This document shows, piece after piece, positions 8,288 through 17,417 of a DNA stretch of 64,000 bases. The stretch comes from JAZKAR01 sp040389065 (lineage in GTDB: Bacteria > Pseudomonadota > Gammaproteobacteria > Burkholderiales > Casimicrobiaceae), in the NCBI GenBank assembly GCA_040389065.1, contig JAZKAR010000009.1, positions 62,001-126,000 of the forward strand. Direction: 5' to 3'. A model generated the notes under the pieces. It searched no databases and was not told the DNA's origin. It worked only from the letters and a program-made list of their open reading frames with translations. How positions within the stretch are numbered: the first letter of the stretch is position 1; the number at the start of each line of letters is the position of its first letter. The position numbers and the translations under genes are program-made.

Positions 8288-9451
8288 ATGAACTTACATT
8301 TAATTCTTTTTGCTGCAGGCGCCACTGCCCTTCTTGGCATAGGCGCTTTTTATATTGCCTCGTGCTGGAAGCAATGGCAAAGTTGGGAAATTCACAGCAA
8401 AAGAATCAACATTATTATTTTTGTGTTCTTAATACTGGAAGCTTCAGGATTTTTATTATTGCGTTTATTTCCTACACACTTTGGGCAGTTTAAAACGTTC
8501 TATTGGATTATTTACACAATACTAGGCTTATTTGCTAATGTATTTTTTTATACTTTAATTTTAGATATTAGCCTTCGTATCAAAAATAAAGCTATGGCAA
8601 TATTTAGCTCAAACAATACACATTCAATTAATATAGAACGGCGTGGCGTATTACTGACAGGGGGTTTAGCACTAGGTTCGAGTGTTGCAGGCGCCGTACA
8701 GCTAAATAATGGCCCTAAAGTGTACAATGTTGATATTCCTATTAAAAATCTTCCTTCTCAATTTGAAGGATTTAAAATTGCGCAAATTACCGATTTACAT
8801 ATTGGGCCAACGATTGGCAAAGAGTATACCGAGCATGTGGTAAATATTACGAATGGATTAAACCCTGATCTCATCGCTCTAACAGGAGATTTTATCGATG
8901 GTACCGTTTCCCAACTGCGAGATGCCGTCAGCGCTTTAGCTCACCTTAAAGCAAAAGAAGGCGTTTTTTATACGACTGGCAATCATGAGTATATATGGGG
9001 AGCAGTTGAGTGGATTGAAACATTTAAGCAAATGGGTATACGCCCTTTAATCAATGAGCACGTACTCATCGAACGCAATCAAGCACAATTTATTTTAGCG
9101 GGCATTACTGATCCAACCGCTATTAATTTTATACGGGAGCAAGCTTCTGATGTTGATAAAGCTTTAGAGGGGACCCCTAAAAATCTCGTGAAAATTTTGC
9201 TTGCTCATCAACCCATTAGCTACAAGCAAGCGTCTCCCGCTGGATTTGATTTACAACTTTCGGGGCATACCCATGCAGGGCAATTTTTTCCTTTTAATAT
9301 ATTCGTGATGTTTGCTCAACGTTACTATAAAGGGCTAAATCGTCATGAGAATATGTGGGTGTATGTAAGCCGTGGTACAGGATACTGGGGGCCGCCTACT
9401 CGCCTAGGTGTGCCTTCAGAAATTACGCTACTTCACTTAAAAAGAGCTTAG
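8288..9451 (+). CDS. Membrane-anchored metallophosphoesterase (YkuE/YaeI type)
   Basis: A calcineurin-like phosphoesterase follows an N-terminal membrane region of about four helices (residues 1-125). Catalytic metal ligands are visible in order: DLH with Asp169 and His171, GD with Asp201, GNH with Asn232 and His233, an LAHQP block, and GHTHAG with His327 and His329. The likely substrates are phosphodiesters or lipid-linked phosphates at the inner membrane. Relatives act on UDP-diacylglucosamine or as unspecific phosphodiesterases. I choose ATG 8288 (weak AGGG just upstream) over an in-frame start at 8246, because the hydrophobic segment begins right after it. The product is 387 residues. Confidence 0.87.
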   Translation: MNLHLILFAAGATALLGIGAFYIASCWKQWQSWEIHSKRINIIIFVFLILEASGFLLLRLFPTHFGQFKTFYWIIYTILGLFANVFFYTLILDISLRIKNKAMAIFSSNNTHSINIERRGVLLTGGLALGSSVAGAVQLNNGPKVYNVDIPIKNLPSQFEGFKIAQITDLHIGPTIGKEYTEHVVNITNGLNPDLIALTGDFIDGTVSQLRDAVSALAHLKAKEGVFYTTGNHEYIWGAVEWIETFKQMGIRPLINEHVLIERNQAQFILAGITDPTAINFIREQASDVDKALEGTPKNLVKILLAHQPISYKQASPAGFDLQLSGHTHAGQFFPFNIFVMFAQRYYKGLNRHENMWVYVSRGTGYWGPPTRLGVPSEITLLHLKRA

Positions 9452-9538
9452 CTACTACTATAAATTTGAGCGCCTAGAATTTAGCCTGAACCGCTTAGCC
9501 TTCTTAACCTTATTGCATTCATTATTTTAAATAATAAA

Positions 9539-10321
9539 TTAAAGACTCCACTTCCAGGAGAGTGGCATTTGTAAAAGCGCAGAATGATTAGGATCATTAC
9601 TCTGATTTCCTGCAATCGGATAGTCTGGCAACAGTTGAATAGGATGCAACCAGTCAGGAGGCATAAACTGCAAAGCCTTTTTAATCGTTAAATCATCCGG
9701 TTGCAGGCTACCCGCTCCTGACAATTTGCCTTTTTTCAACACCATACTACCCGTTAAATTTAAGTGAGGCTGCGCAATTAGATTAACCGTACATAACATT
9801 TCTGATGTGTCAGGCATACACGACCAACTTCCCCCAACTTCTCCCAGCTCGGTTAATGTCGTCTTGTTATTTAAAGCTGTAGATTGAAGCTGGATTTGGC
9901 CTTCACCTTTACGAGCACTTGCATTAAAAATGCCTGAAAATAGTACATTTCCTGAAAGCGTTCCCATTCCTTTGGTAGGAATATTTAAAATGGATAGTGG
10001 AATTGAGGCACCTTCTACCTGAATCTTCAACATTCCACTTTTATAGTTAATATCAGCTATTTTTTTATCTGCTAATGACACTTTCCAGCCTAACTCTTTA
10101 TCAAAAGAATAAGAGGCTTGCCATTGTATAGGCAAATCAACATTCAATAAGGGCGAATTCAGCATCAGCTTTCCATGCCAAAGAGAACCCTCTATTTGAG
10201 TTAACATCCACGAATGAAGCACAGGTTGAAACCATGATACAAGCCAGATAGCTGGAAAATAGGTAATGACACCAAGTGTAGCGACTACCAGTATTCCTAA
10301 AATCATCCCTGTGCGGCGCAT
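9539..10321 (-). CDS. gspN: Type II secretion system protein N
   Basis: GspN is an inner-membrane protein with a large periplasmic part that accompanies type II secretion systems in many proteobacteria. The 260-residue product has one N-terminal helix (GILVVATLGVITYFPAIWLV), the typical QIEGSLWHGKL block near residue 45, and the repeating beta pattern of the family with GTLSGNVLFSG and LSGAGSLQPDDL. It follows gspM with a gap of 93 bp. Confidence in the family is good because gspM is next to it; by sequence alone the family is diverse. Confidence 0.75.
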   Translation of the reverse strand: MRRTGMILGILVVATLGVITYFPAIWLVSWFQPVLHSWMLTQIEGSLWHGKLMLNSPLLNVDLPIQWQASYSFDKELGWKVSLADKKIADINYKSGMLKIQVEGASIPLSILNIPTKGMGTLSGNVLFSGIFNASARKGEGQIQLQSTALNNKTTLTELGEVGGSWSCMPDTSEMLCTVNLIAQPHLNLTGSMVLKKGKLSGAGSLQPDDLTIKKALQFMPPDWLHPIQLLPDYPIAGNQSNDPNHSALLQMPLSWKWSL

Positions 10322-10414
10322 AGCCTTTTTTCCTTCAGTTGAATTAGAACTTTCGCTAAGCTTATCAATAGTAATGTTATGCCACCCTTGCAGCAGCTTT
10401 ATGTTTCGATAGCG

Positions 10415-10957
10415 TTAGCGATGTACCACCAATGTCCATTTTATAAGTCCTGGAGCATGGGTTTTAGCGTCAAATTTTTCAACAAAATAGCCTTCATTTC
10501 GCCCTTTTGCCCACCATTGCTGTACTGCTTCTAAAGAGGCTGACTCCCCAGTACATAACCATTGACCAGCGCTTTGAGATGCACATTGACCATTAACACC
10601 CGGCTGATGAGCCAACATTAAAAATGCTCCACTGGCAGGTAAAAGAGATGATACTGGGGCAGAGGGAGAAGTAGGAGCAGTCGCAGAAGCTTTTGATTTC
10701 ATAAGCCAGTGTATATCTTCTAATAACCATTCACGCTGAAGCCATTGCACCCGTGTTTGTGGTAATCGACTATAAAATCCCCACATTCCTTCTGCTACCG
10801 TATAGAAAGACGCTGCAAGAATAATCCACATACCCATTTTTAGAATGCGTCGCTCTCGCGCTTGCCGAGCCAACCACCAGGCGCTTGAACGGCGAAATAT
10901 TCTTTTTGCACTATGTCGGATGACCTGCTTTAAATGTTGTTGATGTGAGATAACCAT
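10415..10957 (-). CDS. gspM: Type II secretion system protein M
   Basis: GspM is the bitopic inner-membrane partner of GspL in the type II secretion platform. The 180-residue product has the family features: a cytoplasmic ARQARERR segment just before the only membrane helix (ILKMGMWIILAASFYTVAEG), then RLPQTRVQW, then a periplasmic ferredoxin-like domain ending in WTLVVHR. A Ser/Ala/Pro-rich linker (about 90-107) is an oddity. Usually gspL lies directly upstream; here pabBC does, 33 bp away, so gspM and gspN have been separated from the rest of the system. Confidence 0.75.
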   Translation of the reverse strand: MVISHQQHLKQVIRHSAKRIFRRSSAWWLARQARERRILKMGMWIILAASFYTVAEGMWGFYSRLPQTRVQWLQREWLLEDIHWLMKSKASATAPTSPSAPVSSLLPASGAFLMLAHQPGVNGQCASQSAGQWLCTGESASLEAVQQWWAKGRNEGYFVEKFDAKTHAPGLIKWTLVVHR

Positions 10958-10990
10958 ACGTTCCTCTTACCTTCCACGCTATAACCTAAA

Positions 10991-12799
10991 CTAGCCTAAA
11001 CAAACGTCTACCCAACCGCGCAAACTATTTATAAACGCAAGACGTGTTGCCTGGTTAAGGTCTTTTTTCATTAGCACACGCTCATTAAGGTAGCCTGACT
11101 CTAATGCTTTCTGCCGAGCGATTCCAGGCAATAACCCACACGAAACAGGAGGTGTATACCAACGCCCCTCTAACTCTAATGCAATATTACCTGTTGTAAA
11201 TTCCGTTAACTCTTCTTTAGCATTCCAAAGAATAACATCCCAAATATCATCAGACTTTGTTAACCTTAGCTGATCATATATCTCTCGAAAACTTGTTTTA
11301 TGACACAACCAACGCTGATCATATTCCGCAGGAATTGGTTGACTGGCTACTATCACTGAATAAGGGGTAGTATTTGCTTTCCAAGTCCATGGTTCTGCAA
11401 TAATAGTGATGGCTTGATTAGAGGCCAACATAAGCTTTACCCGTTGAGCCGCTTGTGAGCGCACCCACTCAACACTTTTATCTGTTAGTGCCTGCCTTAA
11501 TTGATCTTTCAGTGCAGCCATACCATCAGGTTTTACCCAGCCCCAATATTCAGCCGATGCGATGATACGATGCAGATGCTCTTCTCTATATCGGAAACCC
11601 GTTGATTCGCTCCAATACATTGTCTCAAACAATACCCAATCACTTGGTGTTTTTCGATTTAAAAATCGACATTTTGCTTGAATTTCTTGCCATTCTTCTT
11701 CAGGATCTGAATCAATCGTTAAACCATTGCCTACCCCATACACTGCTTGACCTGACGCATGATATTGAATGGTTCGGATCGGCACATTAAACACAGCACG
11801 CTGAGCACTAACCCATCCTACCGCTCCACAATAAACACCTCTTGGCACACCTTCCATCCGAGCAATGTACTCTGAGGTTTTAAGTTTAGGCGCTCCCGTC
11901 ACCGAACCGCAGGGAAACAATGCAGCCAAAACATCGAGCCATCGTGTAGAAGCTTTAATATGCGCATGAATAGTTGAGGTCATTTGCCAAACACTGGCGT
12001 AACGCTCTAGTTCAAACAATGTAGGAACCTCTACATGCGTTGCAATACGGGCCAAATCGTTTCTTAATAAATCAACGATCATGACATTTTCAGCACGATT
12101 TTTAATTGAGTTTCTTAGCCAGTTAGCACGCATGCTATCAGATGCTGCATCAGGCGCTCGCGCTAGTGTTCCCTTCATAGGCTTTGCTTTTACCAACCCT
12201 GTTGGCTCACCTACATTTACATTCCATTCAAAAAACAATTCTGGAGAACATGACAATACTGACCAATCCTGATACTGAATAAATGCGTTATAACCTGCTT
12301 GTTGCTCCCGGCATAACGATTGATACCAATCCCAAGGATTTCCCTCAAATGTGCTATACAAACGATGCGTCAAATTAACTTGGTAAGTTTCACCCGCACG
12401 AATAGCCTCTTGCACGATTTCTAACTGTTTTTGATAACTATGTGCATTTAAAGGCGGCTTCCAATTCCATCGCCGGGGTGGAAAACTGATTGCTTCATGC
12501 GTAGGCAATGACGCCTCTGAAGCATCGAGAACAGCAAATACAACTAAGGGAGGTTGGGGACTACCCGCAGTGCTAATATTCGCAGCCATAACAGGTGCGC
12601 ACTGAAAAGCCGCATCAAAAACAGATGCGGCCTCATAACTGATCCAACCTACGGCTTCAAATCCAAGCTCACATTCACTCCAAACTTTTTCTAAAGTAGG
12701 TAGCACTTCGGTAAGGTTAGTAGCAATATGCCATCGTACAGGCGAAGCTGAAAACTTAGTGAGCGAAGGATAAACGCCATTAAAATCAAGCGCGATCAA
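10991..12799 (-). CDS. pabB: Aminodeoxychorismate synthase/lyase fusion (PabB-PabC)
   Basis: The N-terminal part (about 1-375) is aminodeoxychorismate synthase component I, converting chorismate plus ammonia to 4-amino-4-deoxychorismate for folate. Visible blocks are YQVNLTHRLYSTF, SCSPELFFEW, KPMKGTLAR, ENVMIVDLLRNDL, FPCGSVTGAPK and VYCGAVGWVS. The C-terminal part (about 385-602) is a class IV PLP aminotransferase-like lyase (PabC) that releases p-aminobenzoate, with FETMYW, EEHLHRI and ELTEFTTGNI. The fusion is 602 residues. The start codon is TTG inside a TTGA overlap with the greA stop, suggesting translational coupling. No better ATG is visible, and no Shine-Dalgarno site is clear. Confidence 0.92.
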   Translation of the reverse strand: MIALDFNGVYPSLTKFSASPVRWHIATNLTEVLPTLEKVWSECELGFEAVGWISYEAASVFDAAFQCAPVMAANISTAGSPQPPLVVFAVLDASEASLPTHEAISFPPRRWNWKPPLNAHSYQKQLEIVQEAIRAGETYQVNLTHRLYSTFEGNPWDWYQSLCREQQAGYNAFIQYQDWSVLSCSPELFFEWNVNVGEPTGLVKAKPMKGTLARAPDAASDSMRANWLRNSIKNRAENVMIVDLLRNDLARIATHVEVPTLFELERYASVWQMTSTIHAHIKASTRWLDVLAALFPCGSVTGAPKLKTSEYIARMEGVPRGVYCGAVGWVSAQRAVFNVPIRTIQYHASGQAVYGVGNGLTIDSDPEEEWQEIQAKCRFLNRKTPSDWVLFETMYWSESTGFRYREEHLHRIIASAEYWGWVKPDGMAALKDQLRQALTDKSVEWVRSQAAQRVKLMLASNQAITIIAEPWTWKANTTPYSVIVASQPIPAEYDQRWLCHKTSFREIYDQLRLTKSDDIWDVILWNAKEELTEFTTGNIALELEGRWYTPPVSCGLLPGIARQKALESGYLNERVLMKKDLNQATRLAFINSLRGWVDVCLG

Positions 12800-13275
12800 A
12801 TATAGTGCACATCTAAAATTTCATACTGGCGAATGCCTGCTGGCGCCAATACCTCTGCAACATCACCGCTTGTTTTACCAATCAATGCACGTGCGATAGG
12901 TGAGCTAATTGAAATTTTACGTTCTTTAATATCAGCTTCATCATCACCAACTATTTGATAAGTAATCGTTTCTCCATTTTCTAAATCTTCAAGATCCACT
13001 GTGGCTCCAAATACACAGCGCCCATCAGCATCTAAAGAAGAAGGATCTATAATTTGAGCATTAGAAAGTTTGGCTTCTACTTCAAGAATACGCCCCTCAA
13101 CAAAGCTCTGACGCTCTTTTGCAGCATCATATTCAGCATTCTCTGATAAATCGCCATGAGCACGCGCCTCGGCAATTGCCGCAATCACATTAGGACGCTC
13201 AACCGTTTTTAAATGATGTAGCTCTACCTTGAGCTTTTCTGCCCCCTGTACAGTGAGGGGATATGTTGTCATCAT
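12796..13275 (-). CDS. greA: Transcription elongation factor GreA
   Basis: GreA enters the RNA polymerase secondary channel and stimulates cleavage of backtracked RNA. The N-terminal coiled coil (about 1-75) carries the family blocks LTVQGAEKLKVEL, RPNVIAAIAEARAHGDLSENAEYDAAKE with the acidic tip residues, and SFVEGRI; the C-terminal FKBP-like domain follows. AAGGAG lies 7 bases before ATG 13275. A second ATG at 13272 gives 158 residues, the same length as the E. coli protein, so either could be used; a TTG at 13281 is not favoured. It heads the set greA-pabBC-gspM-gspN. Confidence 0.96.
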   Translation of the reverse strand: MMTTYPLTVQGAEKLKVELHHLKTVERPNVIAAIAEARAHGDLSENAEYDAAKERQSFVEGRILEVEAKLSNAQIIDPSSLDADGRCVFGATVDLEDLENGETITYQIVGDDEADIKERKISISSPIARALIGKTSGDVAEVLAPAGIRQYEILDVHYI

Positions 13276-13874
13276 TTTCAATCTCCTTATTTTTCTTTCT
13301 CTATATTTTTCTTTGAATTTCTTAACTACCGATTAATCTTCTGGCCCTCCAAAAATAATGATAGCAATCTCTACGCTGTCATTATCAATGTCATGATCAT
13401 AGCGAACTTAAGCGATGCACGCTACCCTAAATGATGTCGCTTTTATCTATATCAAACTTATATCATGCAGATAATACAATTTGCTTTAATAAAACTCTCA
13501 ATTTTGATGTCGGTATTGACATGATTCGACGGAACGTGCAAATCAGCACATTCCCAGCAGCACGTGAATCTCGCCAAATAAGTATCTTATTTTTGAAATT
13601 TGGTATAAGTCTTCAAATGCGGTTATTTTTCGCCTCATAAAAGCCGTATTATTGTTAGAAGTTATGCAGGTATACTTTTCTCGGCATGTTAGCAATATAC
13701 CCTGTGTACTATCTGCATTGCCATGCAGAGCGCATTTCTTGTCTTGAGTAAGTTCAATTACATAAGTTCAACTGCGTAACTTTCCATTGTATACATGCAG
13801 GTAGCACAACTAGCACAAAACTCTTATACCTCAATCAAACTCCTGATTTGATCGATTTTGCTAAGGAACGTAAT
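13276..13874. other. Intergenic region between divergent greA and kefB-like genes
   Basis: About 600 bp separate the divergent genes. The stretch 13657-13783 is an inverted copy of the dispersed repeat described below. The remainder is AT-rich and must hold the greA and antiporter promoters. A short open frame around 13431-13640 lacks a ribosome site and family resemblance, so I do not call a gene. Confidence 0.6.
13657..13783 (-). repeat. Dispersed palindromic repeat, copy C (inverted)
   Basis: This copy is in the opposite orientation to the others. It begins AGAAGTTATGCAGG (13657-13670) and ends AACTGCGTAACTTT (13770-13783), giving imperfect terminal inverted repeats. The middle contains CTATCTGCATTGCCATGC, matching the reverse complement of copy A (CTGTCTGCGTTGCCATGC). 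A small internal duplication (AGTTCAATTACAT and AGTTCAACTGCGT) is unique to this copy. Confidence 0.7.
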
Positions 13875-15854
13875 TTGATCCCTACCATGCTCATGCTTAC
13901 CTTGTTACTGCTCAGTACTGCTCTAATAGCTGTTGCATTATGCCGGTACTTACGATTACCGTCGCTACTGGGTTATCTGGCTGTAGGCATTGTGCTTGGC
14001 CCACATTCGCTCAATTGGATCCCTAATACTTCAGAAACACATCATCTAGCTGAATTTGGCATCGTTTTCTTAATGTTCAGCATAGGATTAGAATTCAGCT
14101 TAGCGAAGCTAAAGGCTATGAAACGTATTGTTTTAGGCTTAGGGATGACGCAAGTTGGTTTAACAGCCTTAGTAGGAGGGCTAAGTTTTCCTTTTATCTT
14201 AGGCCTTGATTGGCGTCTAGGTATTATCCTAGGCGGCGCTGTCGCGCTTTCTTCCACTGCCATTGTTAGTAAAATGTTGATTGAACGCCAAGAAGTCAAC
14301 ACCCCTCATGGGCATGAAGTGATGGGGATTGCTCTCGCTCAAGATATTGCTGTCGTTCCTTTACTTATATTGATTCCGGCATTTGCTAAACCTACCGAAG
14401 CTTTATTTCAAGAGCTTGGCTTTTCTGTCATAAAAATTATTATTGCATTAGCACTTGTTTTATTTATTGGGCAAAAAACCATGCGCCAATGGTTTCATTT
14501 GATCACGCGTCAACGATCAAGTGAGTTATTTATGTTGAATTTGTTATTAGTCAGCTTAGGATTAGCCACATTAACCGCTATGGCAGGGCTTTCAATGGCA
14601 TTGGGCGCATTTCTTGCAGGTATGCTGATTGCAGAAACTGAATATCGCCATGAGGTAGAGGAAGACATAAAACCCTTTCGCGATATGTTGCTCGGTTTAT
14701 TTTTTATCACTATTGGTATGCAGCTTAACTTAAGAACGGTAGCACAGTATTGGTATTGGGTCCTTATTTTACTAACCCTTCCCGTTATTGCTAAAGCTTC
14801 ACTCACTACATGGCTTTCTAAACAGTTTGGCAGCCCCTGGACAACCGCACTGCGTACAGGTATTTATCTTGCGCAAGGTGGAGAGTTTTCGATCGTAATT
14901 TTAGATCTTGCCCATAAATCTCATGTACTTCCAAGTGTATGGATGGAAGTACTGCTCGCCCCTATTCTTCTTTCTATGTTGCTAGCTCCCTTTTTAATTA
15001 AATATAGCGATGTGCTTATTCGCCGACTGACAGGCAATGATTGGATGCTACGTGCTGCTGAACTTCATAAAACAGCAGTGCAATCCATGATGCGAGAAAA
15101 TCACGTTATACTTGCAGGGTTCGGTCGTAGCGGTCAAAATCTAGCGCACTTTTTAGAGCATGAATCAATTCCTTTCATGGCTTTAGATTATGATCCTGTT
15201 CGCGTAAGCGAAGCCAATAGTGGAGGCCATAGTATTGTGTATGGCGATGTTAGTCGAAAAGAAGTTCTTATTGCTGCTGGATTATTACGCGCACGAGCGG
15301 TAGTTATTAGTTTTGACTCACAAAGCGTCGCGCTCAAAGTATTGCATCATGTGCATGCGGCACGCCCTGAATTACCTGTTATTGTTCGTTCGCGTGATGA
15401 TGATGCTTTACAAGCTTTATATAAAGCTGGCGCATCCGAAGTCGTGCCGGAAGTTTTAGAGGGTAGCTTGATGTTAGCCTCCCAAACACTATTAATGTTA
15501 GGTATTCCTATTCATCGTATTAATCAGCGCCTTAATGAAGTACGCGCCGGGCGCTATAGTCTATTAAAAGGGTTTTATCATGGAAATACCGATAATGACG
15601 AAGTTGATCATGCACACCCTCGGCTTCATCCAGTGTACTTATCTGATCAAGCGTGGGCAATCGGGCGTACTTTAAAAGAAATAAATATAGAAAGCTGGGT
15701 TGAAATTCGCTTTATACGTCGTAAAAACCAGCGAATTGAGCATGATCAATTTAATAAAATACAATGTCTGATGCCTGCTGACACATTAATTTTACTAGGA
15801 TCTCACGAACATTTGATGCTAGCAGAAGAGCGGCTTTTAAAGGGTAAGTTATAA
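13875..15854 (+). CDS. KefB/KefC-type cation:proton antiporter with RCK domain
   Basis: This is a CPA2 monovalent cation:H+ antiporter of the Kef group, which exports K+ and in relatives is gated by glutathione adducts. About 12 membrane helices (1-385) include LGYLAVGIVLGP, GGAVALSSTAIVSKML and GAFLAGMLIAETEYRHEVE. A cytosolic TrkA-N/RCK domain (about 405-520) has the nucleotide-binding GFGRSGQNLA, and a TrkA-C-like domain follows. I choose TTG 13875 because AAGGA at 13863-13867 is 7 bases upstream; ATG 13887 is the alternative. It is followed after 6 bp by the first of two membrane proteins. Confidence 0.88.
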   Translation: MIPTMLMLTLLLLSTALIAVALCRYLRLPSLLGYLAVGIVLGPHSLNWIPNTSETHHLAEFGIVFLMFSIGLEFSLAKLKAMKRIVLGLGMTQVGLTALVGGLSFPFILGLDWRLGIILGGAVALSSTAIVSKMLIERQEVNTPHGHEVMGIALAQDIAVVPLLILIPAFAKPTEALFQELGFSVIKIIIALALVLFIGQKTMRQWFHLITRQRSSELFMLNLLLVSLGLATLTAMAGLSMALGAFLAGMLIAETEYRHEVEEDIKPFRDMLLGLFFITIGMQLNLRTVAQYWYWVLILLTLPVIAKASLTTWLSKQFGSPWTTALRTGIYLAQGGEFSIVILDLAHKSHVLPSVWMEVLLAPILLSMLLAPFLIKYSDVLIRRLTGNDWMLRAAELHKTAVQSMMRENHVILAGFGRSGQNLAHFLEHESIPFMALDYDPVRVSEANSGGHSIVYGDVSRKEVLIAAGLLRARAVVISFDSQSVALKVLHHVHAARPELPVIVRSRDDDALQALYKAGASEVVPEVLEGSLMLASQTLLMLGIPIHRINQRLNEVRAGRYSLLKGFYHGNTDNDEVDHAHPRLHPVYLSDQAWAIGRTLKEINIESWVEIRFIRRKNQRIEHDQFNKIQCLMPADTLILLGSHEHLMLAEERLLKGKL

Positions 15855-15860
15855 ACAATA

Positions 15861-17417
15861 ATGAACAAACTATCTAAAAAAATCCATTATTTAGCAAAAT
15901 TTACACTTAACTCCTCTACTTTTTATTTCTCTAATACAATGATGGTTTTTTTTATAGCCTTCATTATTATTTTTACTAATGTTTATACTCACCTTACGTT
16001 ACTACCCTCTCAGCATATTGCATGGCATATTTTAGGAATAGAAAGATGGTTAGCAGGTGGAAAATACTATTCTGACTTTTATGAGATAAATACACCTTTT
16101 GCTACCTCTTTATACTTTCCAGCCATATTTATTGCTAAATTATTTAAAAGCTCATCAATATATGTAATCAGCTATTTTTTTAATACATTTTTTCTTACAC
16201 TTTGGGCATTTTTCTGTGCAAAATTAATTTCATTCAGAAATCCCAATTTAAGCCCTACAGCTTTTAATAACTATTTTCTTGCCATATTGTGGTCATTTTT
16301 AATCCTTCCTTCTTATACTTTTGCAGATCGTGACCCCTTTATTGGTGCATTTATGCTCCCCTATACTTGTATTTTATTTTCCTTATCTGGCTTTAAAGAA
16401 GACACTAGAGAAAAAAAATATTTAATGAATGCTATAGCTTCTTTTGCTGTGGCTTATGCTTTACTTATTAAACCTTATTATTTTATAGCACTTATTCTAA
16501 TTCAATCTTTAAATTTTATCTATTATAAAAAATTAAAATATTCATTATTAAGTATTGCAATTGTGGCTTCAACGATCACTCTTGGCATGATAATCACTTT
16601 TTATTATTTTCCTGAATGGTTTGAAATATGGAAAATTACTTTAAAAACTTATAGCGGATACAATACTCATCCTCTAGTAGTAGCTGGAAATATTTTTGTC
16701 CTTGCTAGCATTCCTATTGCTTACTTCAAAATAACCTCTCAAGATACATTAAGCTTGAATGACTTTTTCACTAAGAAAAACTCTCTTGCTTATGGTTTTC
16801 TTATATCTAGTATTGCCAATATTATTTTATATATTTTTCAATTCAAAGGCTGGTATTATCATACAATTCCAGCCCTAATGAGCTTATGGATTTTTTCTCT
16901 TACTCAGCCTCATAAATTTTATTTTATTGCCATACTATTAAGCTGCGTTGCTTCTTTTAATATAAAACTTAATTATGAACTTTCTCAAACTAAAACTGAT
17001 GAATTTATTTGGAAAATAAATACCATTCAAAAATACGCTCAAAAAAATGATAAATTTATATGCATCTCCATTAATATGAGCTGTAATTATCCTCTTAGTT
17101 TTATCGGCCCTTATCAAATAGCATCTCGTTATCCGCATTTAAGTGCTGGGGCAGGGGCAAAAATACTTTTCAAGAATCATAAATTAAATGAAAGTGAATT
17201 TAAAAAAATCTTAATGTATGATATTAAAAACTCAACTGAAGATATTATTATAAAAAATCCGAAATTTATTATAATTGAATGGCAGCGTAGCGCATCAGGA
17301 ACAATTGAGGATTTTTCTGAAAACCTCCTATTTAGTTACACGCTTAACAAAAACTATACCCTTATCAGCCATAAAGATTTTAGCGACCAATCCACTTGGA
17401 TATACTTTAAAAAATGA
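15861..17417 (+). CDS. Polytopic membrane protein, GT-C glycosyltransferase-like (paralogue 1)
   Basis: The 518-residue product has about 10-12 hydrophobic helices and no signature I can name securely. After the first helix comes WLAGGKYYSDFYEINTPF, a first-loop motif with a DxxExNxP pattern like those of GT-C glycosyltransferases (PMT/ArnT relatives), which use polyprenyl-linked sugars. The C-terminal part (about 395-518) looks soluble and contains SCNYPLSFIGPYQIASRYP. The next gene is a clear paralogue with the same landmarks. It lies 6 bp after the antiporter and overlaps the next gene by 4 bp. Very AT-rich codon use compared with neighbours suggests transfer or relaxed selection. Function unproven. 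Confidence 0.7.
   Translation: MNKLSKKIHYLAKFTLNSSTFYFSNTMMVFFIAFIIIFTNVYTHLTLLPSQHIAWHILGIERWLAGGKYYSDFYEINTPFATSLYFPAIFIAKLFKSSSIYVISYFFNTFFLTLWAFFCAKLISFRNPNLSPTAFNNYFLAILWSFLILPSYTFADRDPFIGAFMLPYTCILFSLSGFKEDTREKKYLMNAIASFAVAYALLIKPYYFIALILIQSLNFIYYKKLKYSLLSIAIVASTITLGMIITFYYFPEWFEIWKITLKTYSGYNTHPLVVAGNIFVLASIPIAYFKITSQDTLSLNDFFTKKNSLAYGFLISSIANIILYIFQFKGWYYHTIPALMSLWIFSLTQPHKFYFIAILLSCVASFNIKLNYELSQTKTDEFIWKINTIQKYAQKNDKFICISINMSCNYPLSFIGPYQIASRYPHLSAGAGAKILFKNHKLNESEFKKILMYDIKNSTEDIIIKNPKFIIIEWQRSASGTIEDFSENLLFSYTLNKNYTLISHKDFSDQSTWIYFKK

Noticed and set aside
13431..13640. Open reading frame of 69 codons upstream of the antiporter gene
   Set aside because: No ribosome site, unusual composition and no recognisable features; it lies in a promoter region.
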